Positions 36,104 through 45,005 of a stretch of 64,000 bases of DNA are shown piece by piece; position 1 is the stretch's first letter, and each line of letters starts with the position of its first letter. Origin of the DNA: Thermoplasmatales archaeon SW_10_69_26 (GTDB taxonomy: Archaea; Thermoplasmatota; SW-10-69-26); contig PXUB01000022.1 of NCBI GenBank assembly GCA_003009755.1, positions 1-64,000 of the forward strand, given 5' to 3'. The notes under the pieces are model-generated. The model was not told the origin of the DNA. It made no database searches and saw only the letters and a program-made list of their open reading frames with translations. The position numbers and the translations under genes are program-made.

Positions 36104-36336
36104 GATGCGGGCCCCGTCCCGGGTGCGAGCCCGAGAGCCGCCCCTCGCGGCGGCAACGGCGCGCACCCGTGGCCCCTCCCAGGTACCCCACAGGCTTCCG
36201 AGGACGCCCTCGGGCGGGGCCTCCGTTCGAGGGGGCCTCGGCCCGTGCACGGACCTCCCGGCCCCCGACCGTGATCGAAGCACGCTCTCCACGCCGGTGC
36301 ACGGGCCCTCCGCTGGTCTCCGTCTCCCCCTACCGA

Positions 36337-36342
36337 TTATAA
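36337..36342 (+). promoter_or_regulatory. TATA box of dcd
   Basis: TTATAA centred 26.5 nt before ATG 36366, predicting a leaderless transcript. The 230 bases between the two divergent promoters are very GC-rich and hold no gene. Confidence 0.7.
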
Positions 36343-36365
36343 CGAGAGGCGACGGTGCCCCGCTG

Positions 36366-36947
36366 ATGATCCTGTCCGACGGGGACATCCGCGAGCGCTT
36401 GGCGGAGGGGGACCTGGTCGTCGATCCGCTCGACGACCCGGAGCTGCAGATCCAGCCCTCGAGCATCGACCTCCGGCTGGGCCACGAGTTCGTCACGTAC
36501 CAGACGACCCACGTCCCCTACATCGACCCCGAGGACGCCAACACCCAGAACGAGTACACGAACCGCGTCGAGATCGAAGAGGGCGAACGCTTCATCCTGC
36601 ACCCCGGCGAGTTCGCGCTCGCCTCCACGCTGGAACGCATCGAGCTCCCGCCCGACCTCGTCGCGTTCGTCGAGGGACGCTCGAGCCTCGGCCGTCTGGC
36701 CATCGTCGTGCACGCCACCGCCGGCCTCTGCGATCCCGGGTTCGAGGGCAAGATCACGCTCGAGCTGTCGAACCTCGGCAAGGTGCCCGTCGCCCTACAC
36801 CCCCGGATGCGGATCTCGCAGATCGTCGTCCACGAGATGAAAAGCGAGGCCGAGGTCCCCTACGGCGCCGACCGCGGCTCCAAGTACCAGGGCCAAGACC
36901 GGCCCGAGCTCACCCGCATCGACCAAGACTTCGCCGACGGGGAGTAA
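36366..36947 (+). CDS. dcd: dCTP deaminase
   Basis: Trimeric enzyme of 193 residues that deaminates dCTP to dUTP, feeding thymidylate synthesis. The family fingerprint is complete: [11 protein letters not shown] at 29-39, [26 protein letters not shown] at 101-111, and [17 protein letters not shown] with the catalytic Glu at about 127. Some archaeal members are bifunctional dCTP deaminase/dUTPases, which cannot be excluded. The ATG is fixed by the TATA box 26.5 nt upstream. The gene stands alone. Confidence 0.96.
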   Translation: MILSDGDIRERLAEGDLVVDPLDDPELQIQPSSIDLRLGHEFVTYQTTHVPYIDPEDANTQNEYTNRVEIEEGERFILHPGEFALASTLERIELPPDLVAFVEGRSSLGRLAIVVHATAGLCDPGFEGKITLELSNLGKVPVALHPRMRISQIVVHEMKSEAEVPYGADRGSKYQGQDRPELTRIDQDFADGE

Positions 36948-37375
36948 CGGTCGACGCAGGACCGGTGGGCGCCGAGCACCCAAGCTACAGAGGCCCACAG
37001 GCCCAGAGGATCGACCTGGGCAGCGATACCCTCTGGAGGGGCCGGCGGACGAGGGGAAGACGACGGACGATCTCGACCGGGCGAGCGGGCGACATGGTTC
37101 GACGATGGGTGCCTCGACACCCGACGATGAAAGGGGTCCCCACATGGGCTTCGTGGGCCGGTTCTCTCGACCCTCGCCCCCGGACGCCATAGCTACATCG
37201 TCGCCATCCTGGTCCACTCAGCGCTCTGGGCGGCCTCCGAGCCTCAGCCGGATGCCCGGCTCTGTGGCTCTGTGTCTCCGCGTCTCTGTGTGCCCAGCTC
37301 CCACCGCGCTCGCGGAGCCCCGCCGTTGGCCCGTTCCCCTCGGGATTGAAGAAGGACCCCCACCGTGGCCTGGAC
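36948..37375. other. Noncoding region with CACAGAG-type repeats
   Basis: About 430 bases between dcd and the His-rich lipoprotein gene. It contains ACAGAG-type tracts at 36986-37008 (plus) and 37259-37295 (inverted). No coding frame, RNA or strong terminator is recognised. Confidence 0.5.
37259..37295 (-). repeat. CACAGAG-type repeat, inverted copy
   Basis: On the minus strand this reads as reiterated CACAGAG/GGAGACACAGAG words, similar to 22588-22623. Confidence 0.55.
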
Positions 37376-38749
37376 ATGTTCGACGGCGGGAGAGCGGCCG
37401 GGCTCGGCATCGTGCTCGTGGCTGCCGCGTTCGCGGGCTGCGCCGGCACCGGCCCCTCGGACGCCGAGCACGCCCGGTCGATCGCCCGCGAGGCCGCCGA
37501 CGGCCTCACCACGCCCGACGCCGCGAAGGCCGCCGGCTACGAACCCGATCCCTTCTGCGCCCCCGACGAAGGCGTGCACTGGATCGACCACGACCGCGTC
37601 GACGGCGAGCTCGATCCCACCGATCCCGAGGCGTTGGTCTTCCTGCCGACGACCGACGACATCGAGAGCACCGCGCCCGGCGACCAGCGGTTCCTGGGCG
37701 TCGAGTACATCCAGGCCGTCGAGGATGCCGACGCCGAGGCGCCCAGCCTGATGGGCGTCCCGATGAAGGGTCCGATGCCGGGCCACACGCCCGAGATGCC
37801 CCGCCACGCCGAGCTGCACGTCTACCAGGCCGACGAGGCCGACGCCTCCGACACCTTCGCATCCAGCGTCGCCGGGATCGACTGCCCCGCCTCCACCACG
37901 CCCCCGGGCGTCCAGGACGAGGGCAACGGCGACACCCAGCGAGCGCAAACGGAGCCGGCCTCCTGCAGCGAGACGCTCGACGGCCAGCGCACCCACGACC
38001 ACGCCCGCATCGAGCTGTACCTGGACAGCGAGCGCCCCTTCGACCTCTCCCCCGAACGCTACCAGCTGGCCGACCGTAGCATCCACTTCGAGGCCGGCGA
38101 CCGCGACGCCGGCGGAGCGATCGTGCACCTGCACGAGGGCGGCGCCACGATGGGCTGCATGCTCGAGGCCCTGGGCTGGAACGTCGACCACGATCGGCTG
38201 ATCCTCGACGACGGCACCACGTACCAGACGACCGACGACACGCCCTTCGAGGTGTTCGTCGACGGCTCACGCAGCCCCGACGGCTTCGACACCCGCCTCG
38301 AGCACGGACGAACCTACGTGCTCCGCTACAACAGCACCGCCGCGGTCTCACCCTGCCCGGACGTCGGCGGGACCGCCGTGCACGAGCACGCCGAGCTCGA
38401 CGTCCGGCTCAACAGCTCCGAGCCGTGGGACTTCTCCCCGTCCCGCTACCAGGACCAGTCCAGCGCGGTCCGCCTCGAGGACGGCTCGGCGGACGCCGAC
38501 GGCGCCCGCATCCACGTCCACGAGGACCGCCCCTCGCTGGGCTGTTTGTTCGCCACGCTCGGCTGGGAGACCCACGAGCAGCGGATCGAGACCGACACCG
38601 GCGACATCTACGAGGCCGCCAACGGCACCGAGATCGAGGTCCTCGCCGACGGCGAGCCTCTGCAGGAGGGCTTCGATGCCCCGATCCAGCAGGCCAGGAC
38701 CTACGAGATCCGCTACAACGCGACCCCGGCCAATGCCTCGGCCGAGTGA
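37376..38749 (+). CDS. Secreted lipoprotein with duplicated His-rich domain
   Basis: Lipoprotein of 457 residues starting at ATG 37376 (lipobox AFAGC). After an N-terminal domain there are two homologous domains of about 115 residues. Each has a HDHARIEL / HEHAELDV strand, a (L/F)SP.RYQ turn, an HLHE / HVHE motif, a GC(M/L) motif with a Trp soon after, and ends with RYN(S/A)T. The repeated HxH and HxHE motifs plus a conserved Cys suggest a metal site in each domain. The family is not identified. Possible roles are copper or other metal capture at the cell surface (inference). Confidence 0.8.
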   Translation: MFDGGRAAGLGIVLVAAAFAGCAGTGPSDAEHARSIAREAADGLTTPDAAKAAGYEPDPFCAPDEGVHWIDHDRVDGELDPTDPEALVFLPTTDDIESTAPGDQRFLGVEYIQAVEDADAEAPSLMGVPMKGPMPGHTPEMPRHAELHVYQADEADASDTFASSVAGIDCPASTTPPGVQDEGNGDTQRAQTEPASCSETLDGQRTHDHARIELYLDSERPFDLSPERYQLADRSIHFEAGDRDAGGAIVHLHEGGATMGCMLEALGWNVDHDRLILDDGTTYQTTDDTPFEVFVDGSRSPDGFDTRLEHGRTYVLRYNSTAAVSPCPDVGGTAVHEHAELDVRLNSSEPWDFSPSRYQDQSSAVRLEDGSADADGARIHVHEDRPSLGCLFATLGWETHEQRIETDTGDIYEAANGTEIEVLADGEPLQEGFDAPIQQARTYEIRYNATPANASAE

Positions 38750-38849
38750 CGCTGGGCCCGGCCGGTCTCGAGAGTCTCTGCAGGGAGACGGAGATATCCG
38801 GGCCAGCATCTATGCCCGATCGCCGGGTCCAGTTTCCCCGGAGACCGCG

Positions 38850-39179
38850 ATGGAAGCGTTGCAGACGTGGGAGGAACGAGCCCTCTCGCAGGGCGCCCAC
38901 CAAGAGGTGCGGATCCGCCCGATCCCCGAGGCCCACCTCGTCGACCTCGGCTACCGGCGCTCCCTTGGCACCCCCAAGGGCCAGCGCGCCGACTACCGCA
39001 AGCCGCTGGACGACGGCCGCGGCCTCCACGTCCGCGAGTACGAGGACCACATGCGCGTGCACTGGGACCGGACCGCCCCCTCGGTGGACCTCGTGGGCCA
39101 CCTCGTCGACGACGCGCGCGGCGTGACGCTGACCGGCGGCCTGACGCTTGTGGCCCTCCTCGTCTGGCCGCTGCTTTGA
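38850..39179 (+). CDS. Small protein with C-terminal hydrophobic anchor
   Basis: 109 residues from ATG 38850 (MEALQTWEERALSQG). A soluble beta-rich part (QEVRIRPIPEAHLVDLGYRR, HVREYEDHMRVHWDR) is followed by a hydrophobic C-terminal helix (GGLTLVALLVWPLL), so it is probably tail-anchored. Not recognised. The codon pattern supports coding. Confidence 0.6.
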   Translation: MEALQTWEERALSQGAHQEVRIRPIPEAHLVDLGYRRSLGTPKGQRADYRKPLDDGRGLHVREYEDHMRVHWDRTAPSVDLVGHLVDDARGVTLTGGLTLVALLVWPLL

Positions 39180-39253
39180 CTCGCGCGGCCGGCCGGGACC
39201 TCGGCCATTCTTGTCCCTCAACCGTGAAACCGCCACCGAGGGCTCGGCCGACC

Positions 39254-39673
39254 ATGGCTGCCCGCGAGCTCCGCCACGTCACACGGGAGACCCGCGAGGT
39301 CCTCGACCGATACCTGAGGGCGGCGATGGCCGCCGAAGACGCGCTCGACCTCTGCCTGGATGAGGATGGACCCGAGGGTGCCCAGGCCGCCGCGGTCTGC
39401 CGGGACGTCGCCGCCCTCGCCACGACGACGGCCCGACTGATGGCTCGAGGCTCGCCTCACCTCACCGGCGTGGCGGCAGCCTGCGCCGACGCGTGTTGGG
39501 TGGCCAACGACGCCCTCTCTCGGATCGACGCCGAGGAGCTGGACTGGTACGACGAGGTGTTCGGGCGGTGCGCCCACGCCTGCGAGACCCTCGCCGGGCA
39601 GGGCCCGGCCCGCGTCGACACCTCCGGAGACGTCCCCGACGAGGCCCCGCCCTGGTCGGGCGCCGGCGGCTAG
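39254..39673 (+). CDS. Four-helix copper-storage-like (Csp/DUF326) protein
   Basis: 139 residues, alpha-helical. The pattern matches DUF326/Csp four-helix bundles: CRDVAALATTTARLMARGSP, then VAAACADACWVANDALSR and FGRCAHACETLAG, with CxxxC pairs on the helices. Typical Csp proteins carry many more inward-facing Cys; here about six remain, so copper capacity would be low and another ligand is possible. No signal peptide, so cytosolic. It lies near the His-rich lipoprotein gene, which hints at metal handling, but the genes are not overlapped. Confidence 0.7.
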   Translation: MAARELRHVTRETREVLDRYLRAAMAAEDALDLCLDEDGPEGAQAAAVCRDVAALATTTARLMARGSPHLTGVAAACADACWVANDALSRIDAEELDWYDEVFGRCAHACETLAGQGPARVDTSGDVPDEAPPWSGAGG

Positions 39674-39754
39674 GGAGACGATCGATCCCCCGCGGCGGCG
39701 GGCGAGGGAAACCCTCACGCCTTTCCCTCACCTCTCCTGTCGAGTCACGCAGCC

Positions 39755-41024
39755 GTGGACGAGAGCATCGTCGACAGCGACGAGACCCTGCGCCATCCGC
39801 TCACGGCGCTGACCCTCGTCGTGGCGTTGACGATCCCGTGGACCGTCGCCCGCCTGACGGGAGCCGCCGGCAGCCTGCCGACGGTCGCGGTGATCGCGCT
39901 CAGCGGCACCGCCGTGCTCGGCGCCGCCTTCGTGCTAACCTGGGCGGCCGAAACCGCCGAGAAGGACGTCCCGCGCGCCTTCGCGCTCGCCGTCCTCGCC
40001 GTCATCGCGGTGGCGCCCGAGTACGCCGTGGACGCGCTCTACGCCTGGGAAGCCGGCCTCGTCCCCGGCTCGCCGGCCTCGGAGGCCGCCGCCGACCTCG
40101 CCGTCGCCAACATGACCGGCGCCAACCGGATCCTGATCGGTCTCGGCTGGTCCGGCATCGCGCTGTACGCGATCTACCGCGCCATGAAGAACCCCGACCA
40201 GGCCGTCGAGCGCCGCGAGGGCCTGCTTACCGACCAGGTCCGCCTCAACGACCGGATCAGCATCGAGCTGATCTTCCTCGCCATCGCGACGGTCTACGCC
40301 TTCTTCATCCCGTTCAACGACGGCATCGACGTCTTCGACGCCCTGTTCCTCGTCGGGCTGTACGTCACCTACATCGCCGTCATCTTGAAGGGCGACGCCG
40401 GCGAGGAGACCCACCTGGGCGTCCCCGGCTACCTGCAAGGGTTAGCCCGGGGTCCACGCATCGCCTCCGTGCTGGCGCTGTTCGCCTTCTCCGCGTTCGT
40501 CATCCTGATCGCCGTCAAGCCCTTCGCCAAGGGCCTGGAGACGTTGGGGCCGATGATCGGGCTCTCCTCGTTCTTCATGATCCAGTGGGTCGCCCCGCTG
40601 GCCAGCGAGAGCCCCGAGTTCATCGCGACCGCCTACCTCGTCCGCAAGGCCCGCACCACCGCCTCGTTCAACACGCTGATCTCCTCGAAGCTGAACCAGT
40701 GGACGCTGCTCATCGGGACGCTGGTCATCGTCTACAGCTTCTCCCTGGGCTACTACGACTCCCTGTCCTTCAGCGCCCGCCAGGCCGGCGAGATTTGGCT
40801 GACGGCCGCCCAGAGCTTCTTCGCCGTCGTCCTCCTCGTCGACCTCACGATCAGCATCCCACCCGTACTTCCACACCTACGAGGGCCTGCTCGTCGTCTC
40901 GGGCATCTACCTCGTCATCGGGCTGGGCCTGCTCGTGGCCCGCCTGGGCCACCTCCCGGACCTGTGGGCCAAAGCCCGAGATCACGCCAGCGAGGACCAG
41001 AGCTCGCCACCCCACGAAGGCTAA
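39755..41024 (+). CDS. CaCA-family cation exchanger, frameshifted near the C-terminus
   Basis: Polytopic membrane exchanger (Na+/Ca2+ or Na+/H+ type). The two alpha-repeats are visible: VAPEYAVDALYAW in the first half and PLASESPEFIATAYLV in the second, with a cytoplasmic loop rich in charged residues between them. After DLTISIPP (near 40862) the frame breaks: the original frame runs into Arg/Pro-rich shadow sequence, while the next frame continues naturally as YFHTYEGLLVVSGIYLVIG and ends at TAA 41022-41024. Removing one C from the CCC run at about 40861-40863 restores a normal protein. Either a sequencing error or a recent mutation. Confidence 0.85.
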
Positions 41025-41079
41025 CCCGGCGAGTTCGACCCCACCTTGATGCCGGCTGAGCCCCTACGTCGAGGCAACC

Positions 41080-41751
41080 ATGGCCGAACGAACGCCCACG
41101 ATCCACGTCTTCTTCGACTACGTGTGCCCGTACGCCTACATCGGCAAGCACCGGGCCGATGCCCTCCAGCGCGAGTACGACGTCGAGATCAACTACCTGC
41201 CCTGGGAGATCCATCCGAACGCCATCCCCGAGGGCCGCGAGATCGATCACGAGCCGCCCGAGGCCAGCCGAGACTACCTGCAGCGGCTCGCCGACGAGGT
41301 CGACACCGACATCGAGGGGCCCGACGTCTCGATCAACGCCAACCTGGCGCTACGCGGCGCCCTGTACGCCCGGGACCAGGGCGACGACGTCTTCCAAGCC
41401 TACCACAGCGAGGCCTTCGAGGCCGTCTGGAGCCGCGGCGAGAACCTCGGCGACCGCGACGTGCTCGCCGACGTGGTCGACGAGGCCGGCCTCGAGGTGG
41501 AGACCTTCTTCGAGCAGATCGACCACCACAGCTACCAGTGGCGGCTCGACCGCATCGACGATGTCGCCCAGAACGACGTCGGCGTCACGCGCGTACCCAC
41601 GTTCGTCTTCGGCGACCAGCGCATCGTCGGCAACGACCCCTTCGAGCCCTCCCTCAAGCGCCCCCTCGAGGCCCACCTCGAGCGCCGCAAGACGCTCGGC
41701 GAGGGGACCTCGACCCTCGAGGCCGATCTCGGCATCGGCCGTCTCGGCTAA
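41080..41751 (+). CDS. DsbA/FrnE-family thioredoxin-fold oxidoreductase
   Basis: 223 residues: HVFFDYVCPYAYIG carries the active-site region, with a single Cys (CPYA) where DsbA has CPxC. The alpha insertion contains DDVFQAYHSEAFEAVW and the cis-Pro loop reads GVTRVPTFVFGDQRIVGNDPFEP. It is a cytosolic member (no signal peptide) of the 2-hydroxychromene-2-carboxylate isomerase/FrnE group. The loss of the second Cys points to a monothiol or glutathione-transferase-like role instead of disulfide formation. Followed by a G/C hairpin at 41798-41825. Confidence 0.9.
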   Translation: MAERTPTIHVFFDYVCPYAYIGKHRADALQREYDVEINYLPWEIHPNAIPEGREIDHEPPEASRDYLQRLADEVDTDIEGPDVSINANLALRGALYARDQGDDVFQAYHSEAFEAVWSRGENLGDRDVLADVVDEAGLEVETFFEQIDHHSYQWRLDRIDDVAQNDVGVTRVPTFVFGDQRIVGNDPFEPSLKRPLEAHLERRKTLGEGTSTLEADLGIGRLG

Positions 41752-42085
41752 GCGGCGCCGAGGTTGCCGACGGGCGGTCCGTGAGAGGTGAAGGGAACCG
41801 CGGGGCCCCACCAGGGACCCCGCGGGTGGTGGTGTCGTCGCCATCACGGGTGCCCGAGCCGACGGCAGGCTGGCGGTCTCGCCAGCAGGCCGCTCCGCTC
41901 GAACCCCGCGCCAGCGCCGCCACCCCCGACCGTGGAGCCCGGCGCCCGCTGCGTGTGCGACGACACCATCCCCAACTTCGTGCCCGGTCGGTATCAAGCA
42001 TTGTGGTGGCGCGCGTGGAACCAGCCCCGAGCGCGCAGCTCGAGCCACGCGGAAGCCTTTAGGTCACCGTCGCCTTGCTGGACGC
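41752..42085. other. Intergenic region with G/C hairpin
   Basis: A perfect 8-bp stem CCGCGGGG (41798-41805) / CCCCGCGG (41818-41825) after the DsbA-like gene may end its transcript. The rest is GC-rich without a gene; the purA promoter lies at its right end. Confidence 0.5.
42057..42062 (+). promoter_or_regulatory. TATA-like element of purA
   Basis: CTTTAG centred 26.5 nt before GTG 42086, identical in sequence and spacing to the trmY element. Confidence 0.65.
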
Positions 42086-43354
42086 GTGACGGGGACCAGC
42101 GTCATCATCGGCGCCCAGTACGGCGACGAGGGCAAGGGCAAGATCACCGACGTCCTGGCCGCGGACGCGGACGTCGTCGCCCGGTTCCAGGGCGGCAACA
42201 ACGCCGGCCACACCGTCGTCGTCGGGAACACCGAGCACAGCCTGCACCTGGTGCCCTCCGGCATCCTCCGCGAGGACGTGACCGCCGTCCTCGGCAACGG
42301 GACCGTGATCGACCCGGTGGCGCTCGTCGAGGAGATCGAGGGCCTGCAAGCAGACGACGCGCTCAGCGGCGAGCTCGTCGTCGCCGACAACGCCCACGTC
42401 GTCTTCCCCCACCACCGCGAGCTCGACGCCGCCCACGAGGAGGGCGAGGACGCGATCGGGACCACCAAGCGCGGCATCGGGCCCACCTACGCCTCCAAGA
42501 TGTCCCGCTTCAACGCCCGCATCGGCGACCTCGTCCGCTCCGGGCCCGACGGCGGGACGATGGAGCGCGCCCTGCGCGGCCTCGAACGCCGCTGCAAGGC
42601 CGAGGGCGTCGAGGCGCCCAGTCGCGACGAGATCCGCGAGTGGTTCGACAGCTGGCGCGACACGCTGGCGCCCCACATCGACAACGCCAGCGCCCGCCTG
42701 CTGGATGCCGCCGAGGGCGATCAGACCCTCGTCCTCGAGGGCGCCCAGGGCTCCCTGCTCGACATCGACCACGGCACCTACCCCTTCGTCACCTCCAGCT
42801 CGACGACCGCCGGCGGCGCCGCCACCGGCACCGGGCTGCCCCCGACCGCCATCGACGAGGTCGTCGGCATCGCCAAGGCCTACGTCTCCCGCGTCGGCGA
42901 CGGCCCGTTCCCGACCGAGCTCGACGACGAGGTGGCCGACCACTTGGTCGAGGTCGGCAACGAGTACGGCACCACGACCGGGCGCCGACGCCGCGTCGGC
43001 TGGCTGGACCTCGTGTCCCTGCGATGGACGGCCCGCGTCAACGGGTTCACCAGCCTCGCGTTGACGAACGTCGACGTGCTCGAGGGCCTCGACGAGGTCA
43101 AGGTCTGCACCGCCTACGAGCTCGACGGCGAACGCCGCACGCGCCCGCCGCCGTCCGCCAGCCAACTGGCCGAGGCCCAGCCCGTGCTCGAGGCGATCGA
43201 GGGCACCTTTGCCGACGCCGGCGAGGCCGACGCCTTCCGCGAGCTGCCGCCGGGCGCGCAGAACCTCGTCGAGCGCGTCGAGGAAGCCATCGACGTGCCC
43301 GTCGACATCGTCTCCAACGGTCCCCACCGCCGGGACACGATCGACCGTACGTGA
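42086..43354 (+). CDS. purA: Adenylosuccinate synthetase
   Basis: Purine enzyme that joins IMP and aspartate using GTP, the first committed step to AMP. The P-loop-like QYGDEGKGK is at 11-19 and NNAGHTVV at 38-45; the GTKRGIGP-type loop reads TTKRGIGPTYA, and the C-terminal base-recognition region contains LTNVDVLEGLDEVKVC. At 422 residues it is the long, bacterial-length form; many archaea have a shorter one, so the gene may have come from bacteria or belong to an archaeal clade with the long form. The GTG start lies 26.5 nt from the promoter hexamer (leaderless). Confidence 0.97.
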   Translation: MTGTSVIIGAQYGDEGKGKITDVLAADADVVARFQGGNNAGHTVVVGNTEHSLHLVPSGILREDVTAVLGNGTVIDPVALVEEIEGLQADDALSGELVVADNAHVVFPHHRELDAAHEEGEDAIGTTKRGIGPTYASKMSRFNARIGDLVRSGPDGGTMERALRGLERRCKAEGVEAPSRDEIREWFDSWRDTLAPHIDNASARLLDAAEGDQTLVLEGAQGSLLDIDHGTYPFVTSSSTTAGGAATGTGLPPTAIDEVVGIAKAYVSRVGDGPFPTELDDEVADHLVEVGNEYGTTTGRRRRVGWLDLVSLRWTARVNGFTSLALTNVDVLEGLDEVKVCTAYELDGERRTRPPPSASQLAEAQPVLEAIEGTFADAGEADAFRELPPGAQNLVERVEEAIDVPVDIVSNGPHRRDTIDRT

Positions 43355-43395
43355 GCGAGCCGCGCGCGGGGAGCCCCCGCGCTTGGATGAGGCTG

Positions 43396-43411
43396 TGTCA
43401 CGGTCGTGACA
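43396..43411. promoter_or_regulatory. TGTCACG-GT-CGTGACA palindrome
   Basis: Perfect 7-bp arms with a 2-bp spacer. The same arms with a 6-bp spacer recur at 50709-50728. Candidate binding site of a dimeric regulator, or a terminator stem after purA. Confidence 0.5.
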
Positions 43412-43441
43412 GGCCACCCTTGATGAGGGGCTAGATATAGC

Positions 43442-43489
43442 GGGGGGTCAGCGGGAGACGTCAGGCGCCGCACGTCCGCTCAGCCCCCC
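43442..43489. other. Strong hairpin (possible terminator or small RNA)
   Basis: G6 (43442-43447) pairs with C6 (43484-43489), and AGCGG (43450-43454) with CCGCT (43476-43480). A GATATAG element directly precedes it. Confidence 0.45.
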
Positions 43490-43686
43490 ACCCTTTCCCC
43501 CCGCGGCACCGATCGGCTTTCCCCCGCCGAAGCCCTGGCGTCTTCCCCTTCTCCCTCTCGTCGACCAGGGTCGGTGCCGGCACCTCAGCATCTAGGAGAC
43601 GCGGAGGGGTTGAGGGTCTGTCCATCCGCCGGGAAGCGTGGGATTCATGCCGACACGGGGTGAACCTTTTGTACAGCGGCAAAATG

Positions 43687-43694
43687 CTTAAATA
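43687..43694 (+). promoter_or_regulatory. Promoter of gar1-tfb
   Basis: CTTAAATA is a good TATA box, predicting a start near 43717 and a leader of about 32 nt. A second candidate, GTTAAA at 43710-43715, would give a leader of about 10 nt. The surrounding 60 bases are unusually A/T-rich. Confidence 0.6.
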
Positions 43695-43748
43695 CAACCT
43701 GTTTCTTATGTTAAAGATACCCCGAACCGTCCCCGGGCGAGCCCTCTC

Positions 43749-44012
43749 ATGTCCACACACACCACCCGTGACCTGCCCCCTGTCGGCACCGTGCTACGCC
43801 CTGCCCCCGACGGCGACCTGCTCGTCGAATCCGACGGCGAGCCGGTCGAACCGGGCACGCGGTGCGAGACCGACAGCGGCCGGATCGCAGGAACCGTGGA
43901 GGACGTGATCGGGCCCGTCGACCAACCCTTCCTCGTGGTCTCCCTCCCGGGAGATGCCGAGGGAGCCTCTGATCTCGAAGAGCTCGCCGGTACGCGGCTC
44001 TACCCAAGGTGA
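43749..44012 (+). CDS. gar1: H/ACA RNP component Gar1
   Basis: Small beta-barrel protein (87 residues) of the H/ACA ribonucleoprotein that guides pseudouridylation of rRNA. Key segments are [19 protein letters not shown] and the family core [22 protein letters not shown]. Gar1 next to tfb is a widely conserved archaeal gene pair, which supports both assignments. The stop lies 4 bp from the tfb ATG; its end carries the AAGGTG ribosome site of tfb. Confidence 0.9.
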   Translation: MSTHTTRDLPPVGTVLRPAPDGDLLVESDGEPVEPGTRCETDSGRIAGTVEDVIGPVDQPFLVVSLPGDAEGASDLEELAGTRLYPR

Positions 44013-44016
44013 TACC

Positions 44017-44964
44017 ATGAGCCAAGAAGAGCAACCCGCTGACATGGACGACGTCGAGGAGATCAACGAGTGCCCGGAATGCGGATCCGAGCACCTCACC
44101 CAGGACTACGAGCGAGGTGAGCTGATCTGCGAGACGTGTGGCCTCGTCCTCGACGAGACGTACATCGACCAAGGGCCCGAGTGGCGGGCCTTCGACGCCG
44201 AGCAGCGGGAGAAACGCGCACGCGTCGGTGCGCCGATGACGTACACGATCCACGACAAGGGCCTGTCGACCGAGATCGGCTGGCGTAACAAGGACTCCTA
44301 CGGGAAGAACATCCCCACGAAGTCCCGCGCCCAGCTGTACCGGCTGCGTAAGTGGCAACGCCGCATCCGCGTCTCCAACGCCACCGAGCGCAACCTCGCC
44401 TTCGCTCTGTCCGAGCTGGACCGCATGGCCTCGCGGATGGGGCTCCCGCGCAACGTGCGCGAGACCGCCGCGATGATCTACCGCCGCGCCGTCCAGAAGA
44501 ACCTGATCCGCGGCCGCTCGATCGAGGGCGTCGCCGCCGCGAGCCTGTACGCTGCCTGCCGGCAGTGCAACGTGCCGCGCACCCTCGACGAGATCGCCGA
44601 GGCCTCGCGCGTCTCGCGCAAGGAGATCGGCCGCACCTACCGGTTCATCGCCCGCGAGCTCAAGCTCAAGCTGTTGCCCACGAGCCCGACGGACTACATC
44701 CCGCGGTTCTGCAGCGAGCTCAAGCTCTCTGGCGAGATCCAGGCCAAGGCGGTCGAGATCCTCAAGCAGGCGGCCGACAAGGAGCTCACCAGCGGCCGAG
44801 GCCCCACCGGCGTCGCCGCCGCGGCCCTCTACATCGCCTCGATCCTGTGCGGTGAGCGCCGCACGCAGCGCGAGGTCGCCGACGTCGCCGGCGTGACCGA
44901 AGTGACGATTCGGAACCGCTACAAGGAATTGGCTGAGAAGCTGGACATTGACATCATCCTGTAG
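44017..44964 (+). CDS. tfb: Transcription initiation factor B (TFB)
   Basis: Archaeal TFIIB homologue of 315 residues that joins TBP at promoters and recruits RNA polymerase. The N-terminal zinc ribbon uses C19, C22, C38 and C41 (CPEC and CETC). The B-reader/linker contains PEWRAFD and RARVGAP. Two cyclin folds follow, each with a [17 protein letters not shown]- or [14 protein letters not shown]-type helix, and the last helix reads [20 protein letters not shown] 44017 has a good Shine-Dalgarno sequence. The last 50 bp recur intact 166 bp downstream. Confidence 0.97.
   Translation: MSQEEQPADMDDVEEINECPECGSEHLTQDYERGELICETCGLVLDETYIDQGPEWRAFDAEQREKRARVGAPMTYTIHDKGLSTEIGWRNKDSYGKNIPTKSRAQLYRLRKWQRRIRVSNATERNLAFALSELDRMASRMGLPRNVRETAAMIYRRAVQKNLIRGRSIEGVAAASLYAACRQCNVPRTLDEIAEASRVSRKEIGRTYRFIARELKLKLLPTSPTDYIPRFCSELKLSGEIQAKAVEILKQAADKELTSGRGPTGVAAAALYIASILCGERRTQREVADVAGVTEVTIRNRYKELAEKLDIDIIL
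44914..44963 (+). repeat. Direct repeat copy 1: 3' end of tfb
   Basis: 50 bp ending in the first two bases of the stop codon. Copy 2 at 45080-45129 is identical except for one silent base (Ile ATT versus ATC). Confidence 0.95.
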
Positions 44965-45005
44965 AGGGATCACAGCTTCGAAGCCTCGGCGGTAGCGGTT
45001 CCGAA

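Larger units (their letters stand above)
43355..43748. other. Intergenic region upstream of gar1-tfb
   Basis: About 390 bases. It holds a 16-bp palindrome (43396-43411), a strong hairpin (43442-43489) followed by a pyrimidine tract, and the gar1-tfb promoter elements near 43687-43716. No gene is seen; a minus-strand open frame here is low-complexity. Confidence 0.6.

Noticed and set aside
36225-36265. tRNA T-arm-like CCTCCGTTCGAGGGGG
   Set aside because: The T-loop resemblance stands alone; no acceptor, D or anticodon arms can be placed around it.
35079-36365. Upstream extension of the dcd reading frame
   Set aside because: It is antisense to the RNase J gene; the TATA box at 36337 and family length fix the start at 36366.
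43461-43760. Minus-strand 99-codon frame upstream of gar1
   Set aside because: Runs through the promoter and hairpin region and has no domain-like pattern.
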